In this document: positions 1-8,258 of the stretch, in pieces
Layout of the letters: each line of letters begins with the position of its first letter
Numbering within the stretch: position 1 is the first letter of the stretch
NCBI GenBank assembly: GCA_016179845.1
Contig: JACPCK010000045.1
Coordinates: 1-48,584, forward strand
Source: Chloroflexota bacterium
GTDB lineage: Bacteria > Chloroflexota > Dehalococcoidia > Lucifugimonadales > JACPCK01
Length of the DNA: 48,584 bases
Direction: 5' to 3'
Made by a program: the position numbers and the translations under genes
Notes under the pieces: model-generated
Told to the model about the DNA's origin: nothing
Seen by the model: only the letters and a program-made list of their open reading frames with translations
The model's database searches: none

Positions 1-74
1 TCTGGCGGTGGGACAGACCCCGCCGCGAGATTGCCACGGCCCTCCTTCGTCGGGCCTCGCAATGACATTGGAGG
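1..74. repeat. Partial copy of palindromic dispersed repeat, cut by the window edge
   Basis: These 74 bases are identical to 2418-2491, the right part of a palindromic repeat between two pilin-like genes. The copy ends in CTCGCAATGACA, the typical terminus of this repeat type. Its left half must lie outside the window. Together the two copies bracket the gene pair at 226-2330 in the same orientation. The rest of the gap, 75-225, shows no gene or clear signal. Confidence 0.85.
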
Positions 75-225
75 TGAACTTCGGAGACACCACACTAGCA
101 GGTTGATGAGAGCGGATAGTTAAAAGGGTCATTCGACACCCAGCCAGGACTCGCTCCTCTCCCCGGGACCTGCTTCTGCCCTGAGCCACAGGCAATCTCC
201 CCCAGAAGGTTCCGCCAGCCTGGCG

Positions 226-1074
226 CTATGGCGTGGCCCCCAGCGACTCTACCCTCTGCCAGGCCTCCACCACCACTGTGTGCCGAATCGACCCGTTGTC
301 CGGATGGGCGCCGGGCAACTGCCTTAGATACGCTCTCAAGACTATGGGGGACTTGTCAACGGCCTGGGCGCGGGATGTCACCACGTACTCTCTCCCCTTC
401 ATCTTGGCGTAAATCCAGGTCTTGTCAGAGCCACCCGTGTCGCTGAACGGAGAGGACACTATGGAGAGGTTCTCATCGTTCTTAAACTCCACAATGTAAG
501 TATCGTCGCTAGTCAGGCGCACTGCCATTGTGAGTGGGTCTCCGTCGTCGGCGTCCTCCTCCGCTAGCTCATGCCCCTGGGAGTCCAGCACCTTGACTTC
601 GCCCTCCTCCTCGGGGGAAGAGAAGGACCAGTTCACGAACAGCAGGCTGAAGGGCTCCACATTGATCAGGCGTACTCTGTGGACCTGTCCTGGCAAAGGG
701 GCCGAGAGGGGCCCCGCAACACCAGGGTTCAGGTATCGGTAGGTGCTGCGAGGGAAGGCATCCCGGCTGGGCGGCGTCCCTACCACGATGGTCGGTTGAA
801 TGCCGTTCACCAGCACCTCAGGGACTCTGTAGGAGGGGCCCAACGGGTCCAGCCCCTCCAGCAGGTCCGCCATCACAGCCTCGATGCCTGAGGCAGCGGC
901 GTAGTACACCCCCATGTCCTCTGCCACACCGCTGGAGCCTCGCGTAACCGCGACCACCGTAGCCATGCTCGCCCCGGTGGCCATTGCACCCAGGCCCACC
1001 ATCATCACCGTCATCGCCATCACCTGGCCCGACTCACCCATCATGCGGAGAAGCGCCCTGAGAGCCCTCGTCAT
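226..1074 (-). CDS. Pilin-like / PilX-like secreted protein, last gene of the pilin cluster
   Basis: A protein of about 282 aa. The ATG at 1074 overlaps the stop of the upstream gene as ATGA, which indicates translational coupling and is why I chose it over a start further upstream. Residues 13-45 hold a small charged patch (GESGQ) followed by one Met/Ala/Gly-rich hydrophobic helix. The sequence GVYYAAASGIEAVMADLL then resembles the N-terminal helix of PilX-type minor pilins or pilus-assembly proteins. The rest is a predicted extracellular beta-rich domain with an acidic stretch (EEDADDGD). I see no clear cleavable prepilin motif. It probably works with the two upstream prepilin-like proteins at the cell surface. 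The specific function is unknown. Confidence 0.7.
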   Translation of the reverse strand: MTRALRALLRMMGESGQVMAMTVMMVGLGAMATGASMATVVAVTRGSSGVAEDMGVYYAAASGIEAVMADLLEGLDPLGPSYRVPEVLVNGIQPTIVVGTPPSRDAFPRSTYRYLNPGVAGPLSAPLPGQVHRVRLINVEPFSLLFVNWSFSSPEEEGEVKVLDSQGHELAEEDADDGDPLTMAVRLTSDDTYIVEFKNDENLSIVSSPFSDTGGSDKTWIYAKMKGREYVVTSRAQAVDKSPIVLRAYLRQLPGAHPDNGSIRHTVVVEAWQRVESLGATP

Positions 1075-2330
1075 GGCCTCGCCACCAGGGGAGAAGGATT
1101 CGGGAACAGGTCCGCTGCATAGGCGAACCACCCGTTGCTGCCGGAGACCACGATGTTGGCCGCAAAGATGCTGCCGTCCAGCCTTACCTCGGAACCGCTG
1201 ACTCGGGCATAGCCGTTAGGGACGTAGATAACTCCTCTGAAGAAGCCTTCACTACCGCTCAGGTGCACGGCATTCAGGCCAGCGCTTTCGGCCAGGATGA
1301 GCACGCCCTTCCGAAAGGCCGTAAGCTTGACCTCTGAACCTGAAACCTTCACCTCATTGGCAATAAAGGTAACATTTCCTGAGACGTGGGAGCCGCTGAC
1401 CTCCAGCCGGCCGGTGGCACTGTACACCCCCGGCCTCAGAATCTTCCGCTCGGCGTCCTGCCATACCTCCGGCACTGAGTCCAGGTTCACGTCCCCCTCA
1501 AAGCTGAACTGATAGGGGAGGAACTCGGCCTTGTCATAGCTCACCGGCATCGGCCGCGATGTCCCCCGCGTGTTGACAAAGTCGAAGACGTTGTTGCTGC
1601 CACCTACCGCCGCGCCGACCCCTTCCACCAGCCCGGCCACCAGGTGATCTGAGCCGCTCACCACTGTGCGATCGGCGTGGACGTTCCCGATGATGACCCC
1701 TTTGCTGCCGCTCCAGTTGACGTCCCCCGTGGCGAAGAAGGCGAATCCCCCGGCGCTGGGCTCCCTCGCCGGGCCCCTCAGAAAGTTCAGGATGGACTCC
1801 TCCCGCGTAATAGTGCGCCCGCCCGGCACAGCCACATCCCAACGCACCTGGGTCTTTACCAGGTCAGGCGATACAGTGTCCACACTCGTGATCGAAACGT
1901 TATTGGGGTCTTCAATGAAGCGTGAGGCCCGCACAACCAAGCCCTGCTCCCCGTCAACGCTGGCGGTCCGCGTCATAGAGTCATCCGCGGGGTCCCAGCT
2001 CAGCTCCGACTGGTTGTAGATAGTCTGGGAGCCGCCAAAATCGGTGCCCCCAGCGCTGCCGACTGTGTTTCCTTTGGCCCCCACCCCTAGCTGGGCGGAG
2101 CGAAAGTCATTGCCTGACCACTGGCTTACGTTGGTCACCTGGTTCAGGCTCATCGCATCGGTAGCCGTAGCCGCAGGAGCCACCACCAGAAGGAAGGTTA
2201 TGGCCAGCATCGGCGCCAGCACCAGGGCGCTCACCCCCATGCTCGCCGCCAGCTCCAGCAGGGTGACGCCGCGCTCTCTCCCTGCAACCTGTAAGAGCTT
2301 CGCTCTAAGCCTTATGTATGCTGTTCCCAT
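1071..2330 (-). CDS. Prepilin-like protein with Ser-Gly-Ser repeat beta-helix domain
   Basis: A 419-aa protein. Near residue 20 there is a class III/type IV prepilin motif, RERG followed by VTLLELAASMG, with Glu at +5 of the mature protein and then a hydrophobic helix. This makes it a probable substrate of a prepilin peptidase. Residues ~195-410 contain repeated VSGSx turns (VVSGSDHL, LEVSGSHV, VKVSGSEV, VHLSGSEG, ARVSGSEV, VVSGSNG) separated by short beta strands. This resembles right-handed beta-helix or bactofilin-like/DUF7305-type pilus-tip domains. The gene lies downstream of the 851-aa prepilin gene and overlaps the next gene by 4 bp. Its role in surface adhesion is inferred from context. 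Confidence 0.75.
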   Translation of the reverse strand: MGTAYIRLRAKLLQVAGRERGVTLLELAASMGVSALVLAPMLAITFLLVVAPAATATDAMSLNQVTNVSQWSGNDFRSAQLGVGAKGNTVGSAGGTDFGGSQTIYNQSELSWDPADDSMTRTASVDGEQGLVVRASRFIEDPNNVSITSVDTVSPDLVKTQVRWDVAVPGGRTITREESILNFLRGPAREPSAGGFAFFATGDVNWSGSKGVIIGNVHADRTVVSGSDHLVAGLVEGVGAAVGGSNNVFDFVNTRGTSRPMPVSYDKAEFLPYQFSFEGDVNLDSVPEVWQDAERKILRPGVYSATGRLEVSGSHVSGNVTFIANEVKVSGSEVKLTAFRKGVLILAESAGLNAVHLSGSEGFFRGVIYVPNGYARVSGSEVRLDGSIFAANIVVSGSNGWFAYAADLFPNPSPLVARP

Positions 2331-2375
2331 TACTGCTACCCTCTAGTGTCCCGTCCCTGAAATACGCTTACGAAT

Positions 2376-2484
2376 TGTCATTGCGAGGAGTCCCGACGCG
2401 TCGGGACGACGAAGCAATCTGGCGGTGGGACAGACCCCGCCGCGAGATTGCCACGGCCCTCCTTCGTCGGGCCTCGCAATGACA
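2376..2484. repeat. MITE/REP-like palindromic repeat (109 bp)
   Basis: The element begins TGTCATTGCGAGG and ends CCTCGCAATGACA, giving perfect 13-bp terminal inverted repeats. Inside it are paired blocks GACGAAGCAATCT and AGATTGC...TTCGTCGGG, plus a local hairpin, TCCCGACGCGTCGGGA. It encodes nothing convincing. Similar TGTCATTGCGAG... repeats are widespread in many bacterial genomes. A truncated identical copy is at 1-74, and related TGTCATTC types are at 18951 and 35564. Confidence 0.85.
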
Positions 2485-2502
2485 TTGGAGGGTCCAACTG
2501 CC

Positions 2503-5058
2503 TCATGGCGTCGGCAGGAACCTCCAGAAGGCATTCGTGTTGCCTCCACGCAGAGCGTAGAAAACGCCGTTCACGTACACCAGGCTTCCACCATCGCTTA
2601 CGGGGGCTGGCGTGAGTATCAGACTGGCCCACGTGTTCAGCTTTATGCTGTAGCGGGAAAAGGCCTGAGTGCCGTTGCCATGCAGGGCATAGAGGTGCTG
2701 TTCGTCATTCCAGGCCAGGGCGCCTCCCTGCCCGACAAGGGTGGGAGCCGTCGCCATGTTACCCCACACCCCACTGCTCACGTGGTACCGCCAGAAGGTG
2801 TTGGTGTTGCCACCGCGGAAGGCATACACGATGCCGGAAGCGTAGGCCAGGGCACCGCCAGCGTTAACAGTTGACGGCGCGGTGGTCAGGGTCGTCCAGG
2901 TATTGGTGGAGATGGTGTAGCTCCAGAACGCCTTGCTGTTATTGCCCCGCAGGGCATAGACGGTGTTGCCGCCGTCCCAGGCCAGGGCGCCGCCCCAGCC
3001 CACATTCAGCGGGGCATTCGCCAGCGCCCCCCAGGTTCCAGTAGCTATGTTGTAGCGCCAGAAGTCCTTGGAGCCGTTACCTCGTAGCGCATATATATAG
3101 CCATCCCCGTACGTCAGGGCGCCGCCACCGCCTATCGTTGACGGGGTGTCCGACAGCGTGCTCCAACTGCCTGACCCAGGGTCAAAGGCCCAGAACTGCT
3201 TGGTGCTTGCGCCGCGCAGGGCATAGACCTTCGTCCCGTCGGATGCCAGAGCGCCGCCGCCTCTCACATTGGCAGGAGTATCCGCCAGCGTCAGCCACCC
3301 AGGCAATGGAGTGGGCACCGGCGTCGCCGTCGGCGTAGGCAGAGGCGTTGGCGTGGCAGTGGGCAATGGTATCGCTGTCGCGGTCGCCGTCGGCAATGGC
3401 GTAGCTGTGGGCGTGGCCGTCGGCAATGGCGTAGCTGTGGGCGTGGCCGTCGGCAATGGCGTAGCTGTGGGCGTGGCTGTAGGCAGAGGAGTCGCTGTCG
3501 CTGTGGCCGTCGGCAATGGCGTAGCTGTGGGCGTGGCCGTCGGCAATGGCGTAGCTGTGGGCGTAGCTGTAGGCAATGGCGTCGCCGTGGGTGTGGCCGT
3601 GGGCAACGGCGTAGCTGTGGGCGTAGCTGTCGGCAATGGCGTAGCTGTGGGCACGGGCGTGGCGGTCGCTGTGGCCGTCGGCAATGGCGTAGCTGTGGGC
3701 GTAGCTGTAGGCAATGGCGTCGCCGTCGGTGTGGCCGTGGGCAACGGCGTAGCTGTGGGCGTGGCCGTGGGCAACGGCGTAGCTGTGGGCGTAGCTGTCG
3801 GCAATGGCGTAGCTGTGGGCAACGGCGTAGCTGTGGGTGTGGCCGTGGGCAACGGCGTCGCTGTCGGTGTAGCCGTGGGCAACGGCGTCGCTGTCGGTGT
3901 AGCCGTAGGCAGAGGAGTCGCCGTCGGTGTAGCCGTAGGCAGAGGAGTCGCCGTCGGCGTGGCCGTAGGCAGAGGAGTCGCCGTGGGCGTGGCCGTCGGT
4001 AGAGGCGTCGCCGTTGGTGTGGCCGTGGGCAATGGCGTGGCCGTGGGTATAGCCGTGGGCACGGGTGTGGGCGTGGCCGTGGGCAACGGCGTAGCTGTGG
4101 GTATGGCCGTAGCTAGTGGAGTAGCCGTCGGCGTTGGCGTCCGCCTCGGCGTGGGTGTCGCCGTGGGTGTCGGCGTCACCGTGGGCGTCGGCGTGGCCGT
4201 CGGCGTCGCTGTCGGAGTGAATGTAGGGGTGGGAGTGGGAGTAGGAAGGGCCTCGAGAACAGCCTTGCAGAGGCAGCCTATTTCACCCGTGCTGCTGGGC
4301 AGCTCTCCCGCCTTGGCACGGTAGTTGTAAAAGTACACCGTGTAGTCGTCCGCCGGTGCCTCGCGACCCAGTACGGCGATGGTAGTGGTGCCCGGCGCCA
4401 GGCTCCCCAGTGCCACTATCGGCGCCTGCACCAGCGTGGGATCGGTTATCGACACGCCGCTGTTGGCCGCCCCAAAGGGCCTGCCTCTGTATACCACGAG
4501 GGTAGCGTCGACAGGATCGCCGGTGATCTGCCAGCGGGCAAAGATATCGGCCTTCATCGCCGAGGGGACCTGCTTCACCACCTGGAACATGCCGGTGGCC
4601 CGGCTCAAGCCCGCAACGCCTATGGGAAAAACCTTCAGCGGACCTCCCGACGGCGGCACCAGAGCGCTCGGCTGAAAGCGGTTGGCCTTTAGGGTCTCTA
4701 GCTCCTCCCGCAACTGGCCTCCCTCAAAGGCCCGTACACGTACCTGCTGTAAGGCCCCAGCGCGGACCTCCGTCACCGCCATCTCCAGGCTGACACCCTC
4801 AGGGACAGCTACTACCACATCATAGGAAGGCCGCAGGGGCTGCGCAGCAATAGCTTCCAGTTGCGAGCCAATGGTCACTCCGCTGCGAGTGGTGGTGTCC
4901 GTCTCGTTGGTGGCCCTTTGGGCGACCGTGGTCGCTCCCACGAACGCCGAGACCACTACTGAAATAATAAGCATGCTAACGGCAAGCTCGACAAGGGTGG
5001 ACCCTCGCTGGCTCTTCCCCAGCCACCGCCAATCAATCCACTTCACATATCTACCCAT
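2503..5058 (-). CDS. Giant prepilin-like protein: pilin N-terminus, TPTAT repeat stalk, six Kelch-like blades
   Basis: An 851-aa protein. I chose the ATG at 5058 because it lies just before the prepilin signal; an upstream extension of 31 codons lacks family character. The motif [15 protein letters not shown] (Glu at +5) and the following hydrophobic helix mark a type IV prepilin. Residues ~75-260 form a globular region. Residues ~270-585 are Pro/Thr/Ala repeats based on the decapeptide [10 protein letters not shown], probably an extended glycosylatable stalk. The last ~290 residues form six repeats of about 47 aa with the pattern W..L...P...GGALA....VYALRG.....FWRY, that is, Kelch-like beta-propeller blades. 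It would display a propeller at the end of a long stalk on a pilus or the cell surface. The ligand is unknown. Confidence 0.8.
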   Translation of the reverse strand: MGRYVKWIDWRWLGKSQRGSTLVELAVSMLIISVVVSAFVGATTVAQRATNETDTTTRSGVTIGSQLEAIAAQPLRPSYDVVVAVPEGVSLEMAVTEVRAGALQQVRVRAFEGGQLREELETLKANRFQPSALVPPSGGPLKVFPIGVAGLSRATGMFQVVKQVPSAMKADIFARWQITGDPVDATLVVYRGRPFGAANSGVSITDPTLVQAPIVALGSLAPGTTTIAVLGREAPADDYTVYFYNYRAKAGELPSSTGEIGCLCKAVLEALPTPTPTPTFTPTATPTATPTPTVTPTPTATPTPRRTPTPTATPLATAIPTATPLPTATPTPVPTAIPTATPLPTATPTATPLPTATPTATPLPTATPTATPLPTATPTATPLPTATPTATPLPTATPTATPLPTATPTATPLPTATPLPTATPTATPLPTATPTATPLPTATPTATPLPTATPTATPLPTATATATPVPTATPLPTATPTATPLPTATPTATPLPTATPTATPLPTATPTATPLPTATATATPLPTATPTATPLPTATPTATPLPTATPTATPLPTATATAIPLPTATPTPLPTPTATPVPTPLPGWLTLADTPANVRGGGALASDGTKVYALRGASTKQFWAFDPGSGSWSTLSDTPSTIGGGGALTYGDGYIYALRGNGSKDFWRYNIATGTWGALANAPLNVGWGGALAWDGGNTVYALRGNNSKAFWSYTISTNTWTTLTTAPSTVNAGGALAYASGIVYAFRGGNTNTFWRYHVSSGVWGNMATAPTLVGQGGALAWNDEQHLYALHGNGTQAFSRYSIKLNTWASLILTPAPVSDGGSLVYVNGVFYALRGGNTNAFWRFLPTP
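3300..4250. repeat. Minisatellite encoding the TPTAT stalk
   Basis: A tandem array inside the large prepilin-like gene. The main 30-bp unit encodes [10 protein letters not shown] on the minus strand (GGCAATGGCGTAGCTGTGGG plus 10 bp on the plus strand). Variant units carry CAACGGC, AGAGGAG or TATAGCC blocks, and the array becomes a 6-bp TPTPTP pattern at its 4100-4250 end. The units are nearly identical at nucleotide level, so the array can expand or contract by recombination or slippage while staying in frame. Confidence 0.95.
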
Positions 5059-5274
5059 GGCCTCAGCCCTTGATCCCTCCCTGGACGCCTGGTCCGGGAA
5101 GGCCCGTACATCAGTCTCCCTCGGGAGCCCACCTCCCAGATATGGTCCCAATCTCGCCGACTACCACAAGGCGAGTAGAATCGCTAGTTATCTACAGCGC
5201 CTGGCTCGTACCCCGTCCTCCTGGGTCAGTCTATAGACGCCGCTCCCGCCTGAGTCCCCAATCCTGCGAGGACC

Positions 5275-5514
5275 CTACTGCCGCTGCGCCTCCTTTATGA
5301 CCTGCTTCTTCCAGTCACGGTACACGCCCCGCAGGGATGCCACCATCAGCACGAGAACAATGGCACCAGCAAACGGTAATATCACTCTGAATGCAACCGG
5401 AAAGGCAGGCCTGAGGAAGACGTCTTTCACCAGCAGATATGAGCCAAACCCGACCCATACCAGCGCAGCGATGATGAAGAAGACTGCCACGGCCATCACC
5501 ATTCGACTCGACAT
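5275..5514 (-). CDS. Small two-helix membrane protein, unknown
   Basis: A 79-aa protein with two hydrophobic segments at about residues 5-28 (VMAVAVFFIIAALVWVGFG) and 42-62 (VILPFAGAIVLVLMVASL). It has a basic C-terminus, YRDWKKQVIKEAQRQ, so it is probably an inner-membrane protein with a cytoplasmic tail. A good ribosome site, AGGAGAGG, precedes the ATG at 5514. I do not recognise a family. It stands alone between the pilin cluster and the gmk operon, with its own promoter at 5599-5627. Confidence 0.65.
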   Translation of the reverse strand: MSSRMVMAVAVFFIIAALVWVGFGSYLLVKDVFLRPAFPVAFRVILPFAGAIVLVLMVASLRGVYRDWKKQVIKEAQRQ

Positions 5515-5598
5515 TCACACCTCTCCTCGCTTATGATACATGAAGGTTGGCTGGCCCCCTACCTTCGAAGCTCTCGCTGTAGATATATTATACGATGC

Positions 5599-5627
5599 AT
5601 TATACGCGAAAGGGCCCCGCTGGGCAA
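5599..5627 (-). promoter_or_regulatory. Sigma-70-type promoter for the small membrane protein
   Basis: On the minus strand, TTGCCC (5627-5622), a 17-bp spacer and TATAAT (5604-5599). A second TATAAT lies 12 bp downstream (5592-5587), so start selection may be dual. The leader to the ATG at 5514 would be about 80 nt. The rest of the 5515-5730 gap shows no gene. Confidence 0.55.
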
Positions 5628-5730
5628 CTTCTGGCACACAGGGGTAGCAGAGCCTGACGAATTCGGACCGCCGTTCCTACACCGGCCATCCTTTTCTCTG
5701 ACCGGACTCGTCTCAAACCATTTGCATCGT

Positions 5731-6306
5731 CTACGCGTCCAGGCACGTGATCCGCAGGCGAATGCGGCCGTTGTTATCCTCGAAATGGCCCGGCGCCAGC
5801 GTGTCGTTGACGCACACCGCTAGATGCACCGGCTCAGGAAAAGTAAGCTCCACAGGGAACACGCGCGAGTCGCAGTAGCTATCTAGACGCCAGGCCGCCC
5901 CCTCTTCGAGCAGCTCACCACCGCACACGAGCAGGCCATAGATCGGCATCTCCGTTATGAGCCACAGCCACACCAGGTTCCTTGGATAGCCAAGCCCATA
6001 GGTCCGGTCCACGTGGGACAGCTCTGTCCGGCTGGCGTCGTACCACCAGTCAAGCTCCAAGACCTCCACATAAAACCGCCGTCCCCGAAGGGGGAGCAGG
6101 CCACCATCCGTCTCTTGGCAGAGAAAATTGATAACCTTCGGGTCTACTGTCACCTCCAGCACTGGACCCCTTCCACTGCCGTCCGCCTCCACATGAGTGG
6201 CGGTGATGGGCCTGGCCCTTACCCGCTCCAGGACCGTCCCGCGGGACACAAGGGGCCTGGCCATGTGTAGCGCTTTCACTTCGATTTCCCTGCTGCTCCG
6301 CATCAT
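5731..6306 (-). CDS. Conserved-looking hypothetical protein at end of gmk operon
   Basis: A 191-aa soluble protein with no signal peptide or membrane helix. The ATG at 6306 follows AGGAGA at 7-nt spacing; the upstream TTG lacks this. The sequence is rich in aromatic residues and beta strands (RRFYVEVLELDWWYDASRTE, LVWLWLITEMPIYGLLVCGG) and ends in RLRITCLDA. I do not recognise the fold or function. It starts 25 bp after the gmk stop and is probably co-transcribed with gmk, aroA and tyrA, but nothing in the sequence links it to those pathways. Confidence 0.6.
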   Translation of the reverse strand: MMRSSREIEVKALHMARPLVSRGTVLERVRARPITATHVEADGSGRGPVLEVTVDPKVINFLCQETDGGLLPLRGRRFYVEVLELDWWYDASRTELSHVDRTYGLGYPRNLVWLWLITEMPIYGLLVCGGELLEEGAAWRLDSYCDSRVFPVELTFPEPVHLAVCVNDTLAPGHFEDNNGRIRLRITCLDA

Positions 6307-6331
6307 CAATAGTCTCCTGTCCTCTGTGGCC

Positions 6332-6958
6332 CTAGAGAGCTACCCACCTCAGGGGCAGGCGGCATTTCTCCGATTGAATTATGGCATCGATCTTGGCAAC
6401 GGTCCGGTCCAGTGCATCAGTGGTGTTCACTACTATGTATTCGAATAGAAAGACCCTCTCCATCTCCTGGAGGGCCGTCTCCATGCGCTGCCTGAGGGCC
6501 TCCTCGGTCTCCGTTTTCCTTCCCCTCAGTCGCCTCTCCAGTTCCTCCATCGAGGGGGGCGCCAGAAATACGTACACACCCTGTGGCACCAGGCCTTTTA
6601 TCGTAGCCGCTCCCTGGACGTCAATCTTCATGATGACGTCCTGCCCCTTCTCCAGGGCCCCCTTTACTTGGGCCTTGGGCACACCGTACGAGTTACCATA
6701 GACGGAGGCGTGCTCCAGAAGCTCGCCGTCTCTTCGCATCTCTTCGAATACTCCGCTGCTGACAAACATGTACTCCCTCCCGTCTACCTCCCCGGAGCGC
6801 CGCGGCCTGGTAGTGACCGTCACCGCAAAGTGATAGGGGCGGCCCATCTCCTTCATCCGGCTGATTACCGCGTCCTTGCCCACCCCCGAAGGCCCCGACA
6901 GAACTACCAGTAGAGGCCGCCTCCCCAACTGGCTGATGGTCTCCAGGGGGCTAGGCAA
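6332..6958 (-). CDS. gmk: Guanylate kinase
   Basis: A 208-aa cytoplasmic enzyme that phosphorylates GMP to GDP using ATP, close to the usual family length. The P-loop is SGPSGVGKD (about residues 20-28). The GMP-binding region follows, with VTTRPRRSGEVDGREYMFVS and a Tyr/Ser pair (ASVYGNSYG). A typical hydrophobic strand, VIMKIDVQGA, and the LID region RLRGRKTETEEALRQRM are present. The start is TTG at 6958, preceded by GGGGGAGG, and it overlaps the aroA stop by 8 bp, which suggests coupling. All expected kinase features are intact. Confidence 0.96.
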   Translation of the reverse strand: MPSPLETISQLGRRPLLVVLSGPSGVGKDAVISRMKEMGRPYHFAVTVTTRPRRSGEVDGREYMFVSSGVFEEMRRDGELLEHASVYGNSYGVPKAQVKGALEKGQDVIMKIDVQGAATIKGLVPQGVYVFLAPPSMEELERRLRGRKTETEEALRQRMETALQEMERVFLFEYIVVNTTDALDRTVAKIDAIIQSEKCRLPLRWVAL

Positions 6959-8258
6959 CGGCCTCCCCCGACAATCCGCTCACGGCCCTCAGGTCCTCCC
7001 AGAAGGTTGGGTAGGAGATGCTTGCCGCCTGAGCACCCTGCACCACGCTCTTGCCACGGGCCACCAACGCGGCTACGGCCAGGCTCATGGCCAGCCGGTG
7101 GTCCCCGCGGCTGCTGCATCGGGCCCCCTTCAGACTCCCGGTGCCATGAATCACCATCCCGTCCGGCCTCTCCTCAAGGACTGCCCCAAAGCACCTCAGC
7201 TCCTGCACCGTGGTCCTTATGCGGTCCGATTCCTTGGCCCGCAGCTCCTGAGCGTCCTTGATCACGGTTGTGCCCTTAGCCATGCAGGCAGCCACCGCTA
7301 TGACTGGGATCTCGTCAATGAGCCGGGGGATGATGTCTCCGCCTATCTCCGTCCCCGCCAGGCTGCTGGACTCCACTGTGATATCCGCCACCGGCTCCCC
7401 GCCCTCGTACCGAGAGTTCTCCACGGTGATACGCGCCCCCATCTGTCTCAGCACGTCCAGGACGCCCGTCCTGGTGGGATTTACACCCGTGTGCTTCAAG
7501 CGTATCCGCGCGCAGGGGTGCAGGGCACCTGCCACCAGCCAGAAGGCTGCCGCGCTGATATCACCGGGAATGGTCACGTCCGTCGCTCTCAGGGTGCTCC
7601 TCTGCACCCGGACCACGACGCCATGCGCCGCGATTTGGGCACCCATCGCCTGGAGCATCCGCTCCGTGTGGTCTCGCGTGGCTACCGGTTCCTGTATCTC
7701 ACTCTCCCCCTCAGCGAAAAGGCCAGCCAATAGCAAGGCGGACTTCACCTGCGCACTGGCCACCGGCAGCTTGTACGAGATGCCGTGAAGGTTGCCGCCT
7801 CTGATGGCCAGTGGCGCCAGGCTGCCCTGGCCCCTGCCTGAGATCTGTGCCCCCATCTGCTGAAGAGGCTTCACGATCCGCCCCATGGGCCGACCTCGGA
7901 GGGAGGAGTCCCCTGTGATTACAGAAAAGAAGGGCTGGCCGGCCAGAACCCCTGCCAGCAGCCTCATGGTTGTGCCGCTGTTGCCGGCGTTCAGCACATT
8001 GGCCGGTTCTCTCAGCCCGGCGGCACCGGCCCCCTCTACCCGCACCGTCGCATGCTGACTGTCTTCCGTAATCCCTACACCCAGAGACCTCAGACACCGT
8101 AGGGTGGAGGAGCAGTCCGCGCCCGGGGAGTAGCTCCGTATCGTAGCGTTGCCCTGGGCGATGGCGTTGAATATAGCGGCCCGGTGGGATATGGACTTGT
8201 CGCCAGGCGGCGTTATCTCCCCCTCCAGACGAGAAGGGGGAGCAATGGCTATTTCCAC
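6951..8258 (-). CDS. aroA: 3-phosphoshikimate 1-carboxyvinyltransferase (EPSP synthase)
   Basis: A 435-aa enzyme of the shikimate pathway that joins phosphoenolpyruvate to shikimate-3-phosphate. It starts with GTG at 8258, with GGGAGG 9 nt upstream. The N-terminal substrate motif PPGDKSISHRAAIFNAIA is intact, with the catalytic-site Lys and Ser. LNAGNSGTTMRLLAG and GDSSLRGRPMGRI are the classical PEP/S3P-binding signatures. DEIPVIAVAACMAKG and AKESDRI are the C-terminal signature, and GDHRLAMSLAVAAL ends the active site. The gene overlaps tyrA upstream by 10 bp and gmk downstream, so aromatic biosynthesis is encoded in one tight transcript. Confidence 0.97.
   Translation of the reverse strand: MEIAIAPPSRLEGEITPPGDKSISHRAAIFNAIAQGNATIRSYSPGADCSSTLRCLRSLGVGITEDSQHATVRVEGAGAAGLREPANVLNAGNSGTTMRLLAGVLAGQPFFSVITGDSSLRGRPMGRIVKPLQQMGAQISGRGQGSLAPLAIRGGNLHGISYKLPVASAQVKSALLLAGLFAEGESEIQEPVATRDHTERMLQAMGAQIAAHGVVVRVQRSTLRATDVTIPGDISAAAFWLVAGALHPCARIRLKHTGVNPTRTGVLDVLRQMGARITVENSRYEGGEPVADITVESSSLAGTEIGGDIIPRLIDEIPVIAVAACMAKGTTVIKDAQELRAKESDRIRTTVQELRCFGAVLEERPDGMVIHGTGSLKGARCSSRGDHRLAMSLAVAALVARGKSVVQGAQAASISYPTFWEDLRAVSGLSGEAVA

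Noticed and set aside
2376-2484. CRISPR repeat or tRNA-like element
   Set aside because: It is a single long palindrome with 13-bp terminal inverted repeats and no regular spacers. It fits a REP/MITE-type dispersed repeat.
3269-4324. 351-aa plus-strand frame rich in Gly-Val-Ala repeats
   Set aside because: It is the antisense shadow of the TPTAT minisatellite in the prepilin-like gene. The minus-strand reading has a pilin signal and propeller domains.
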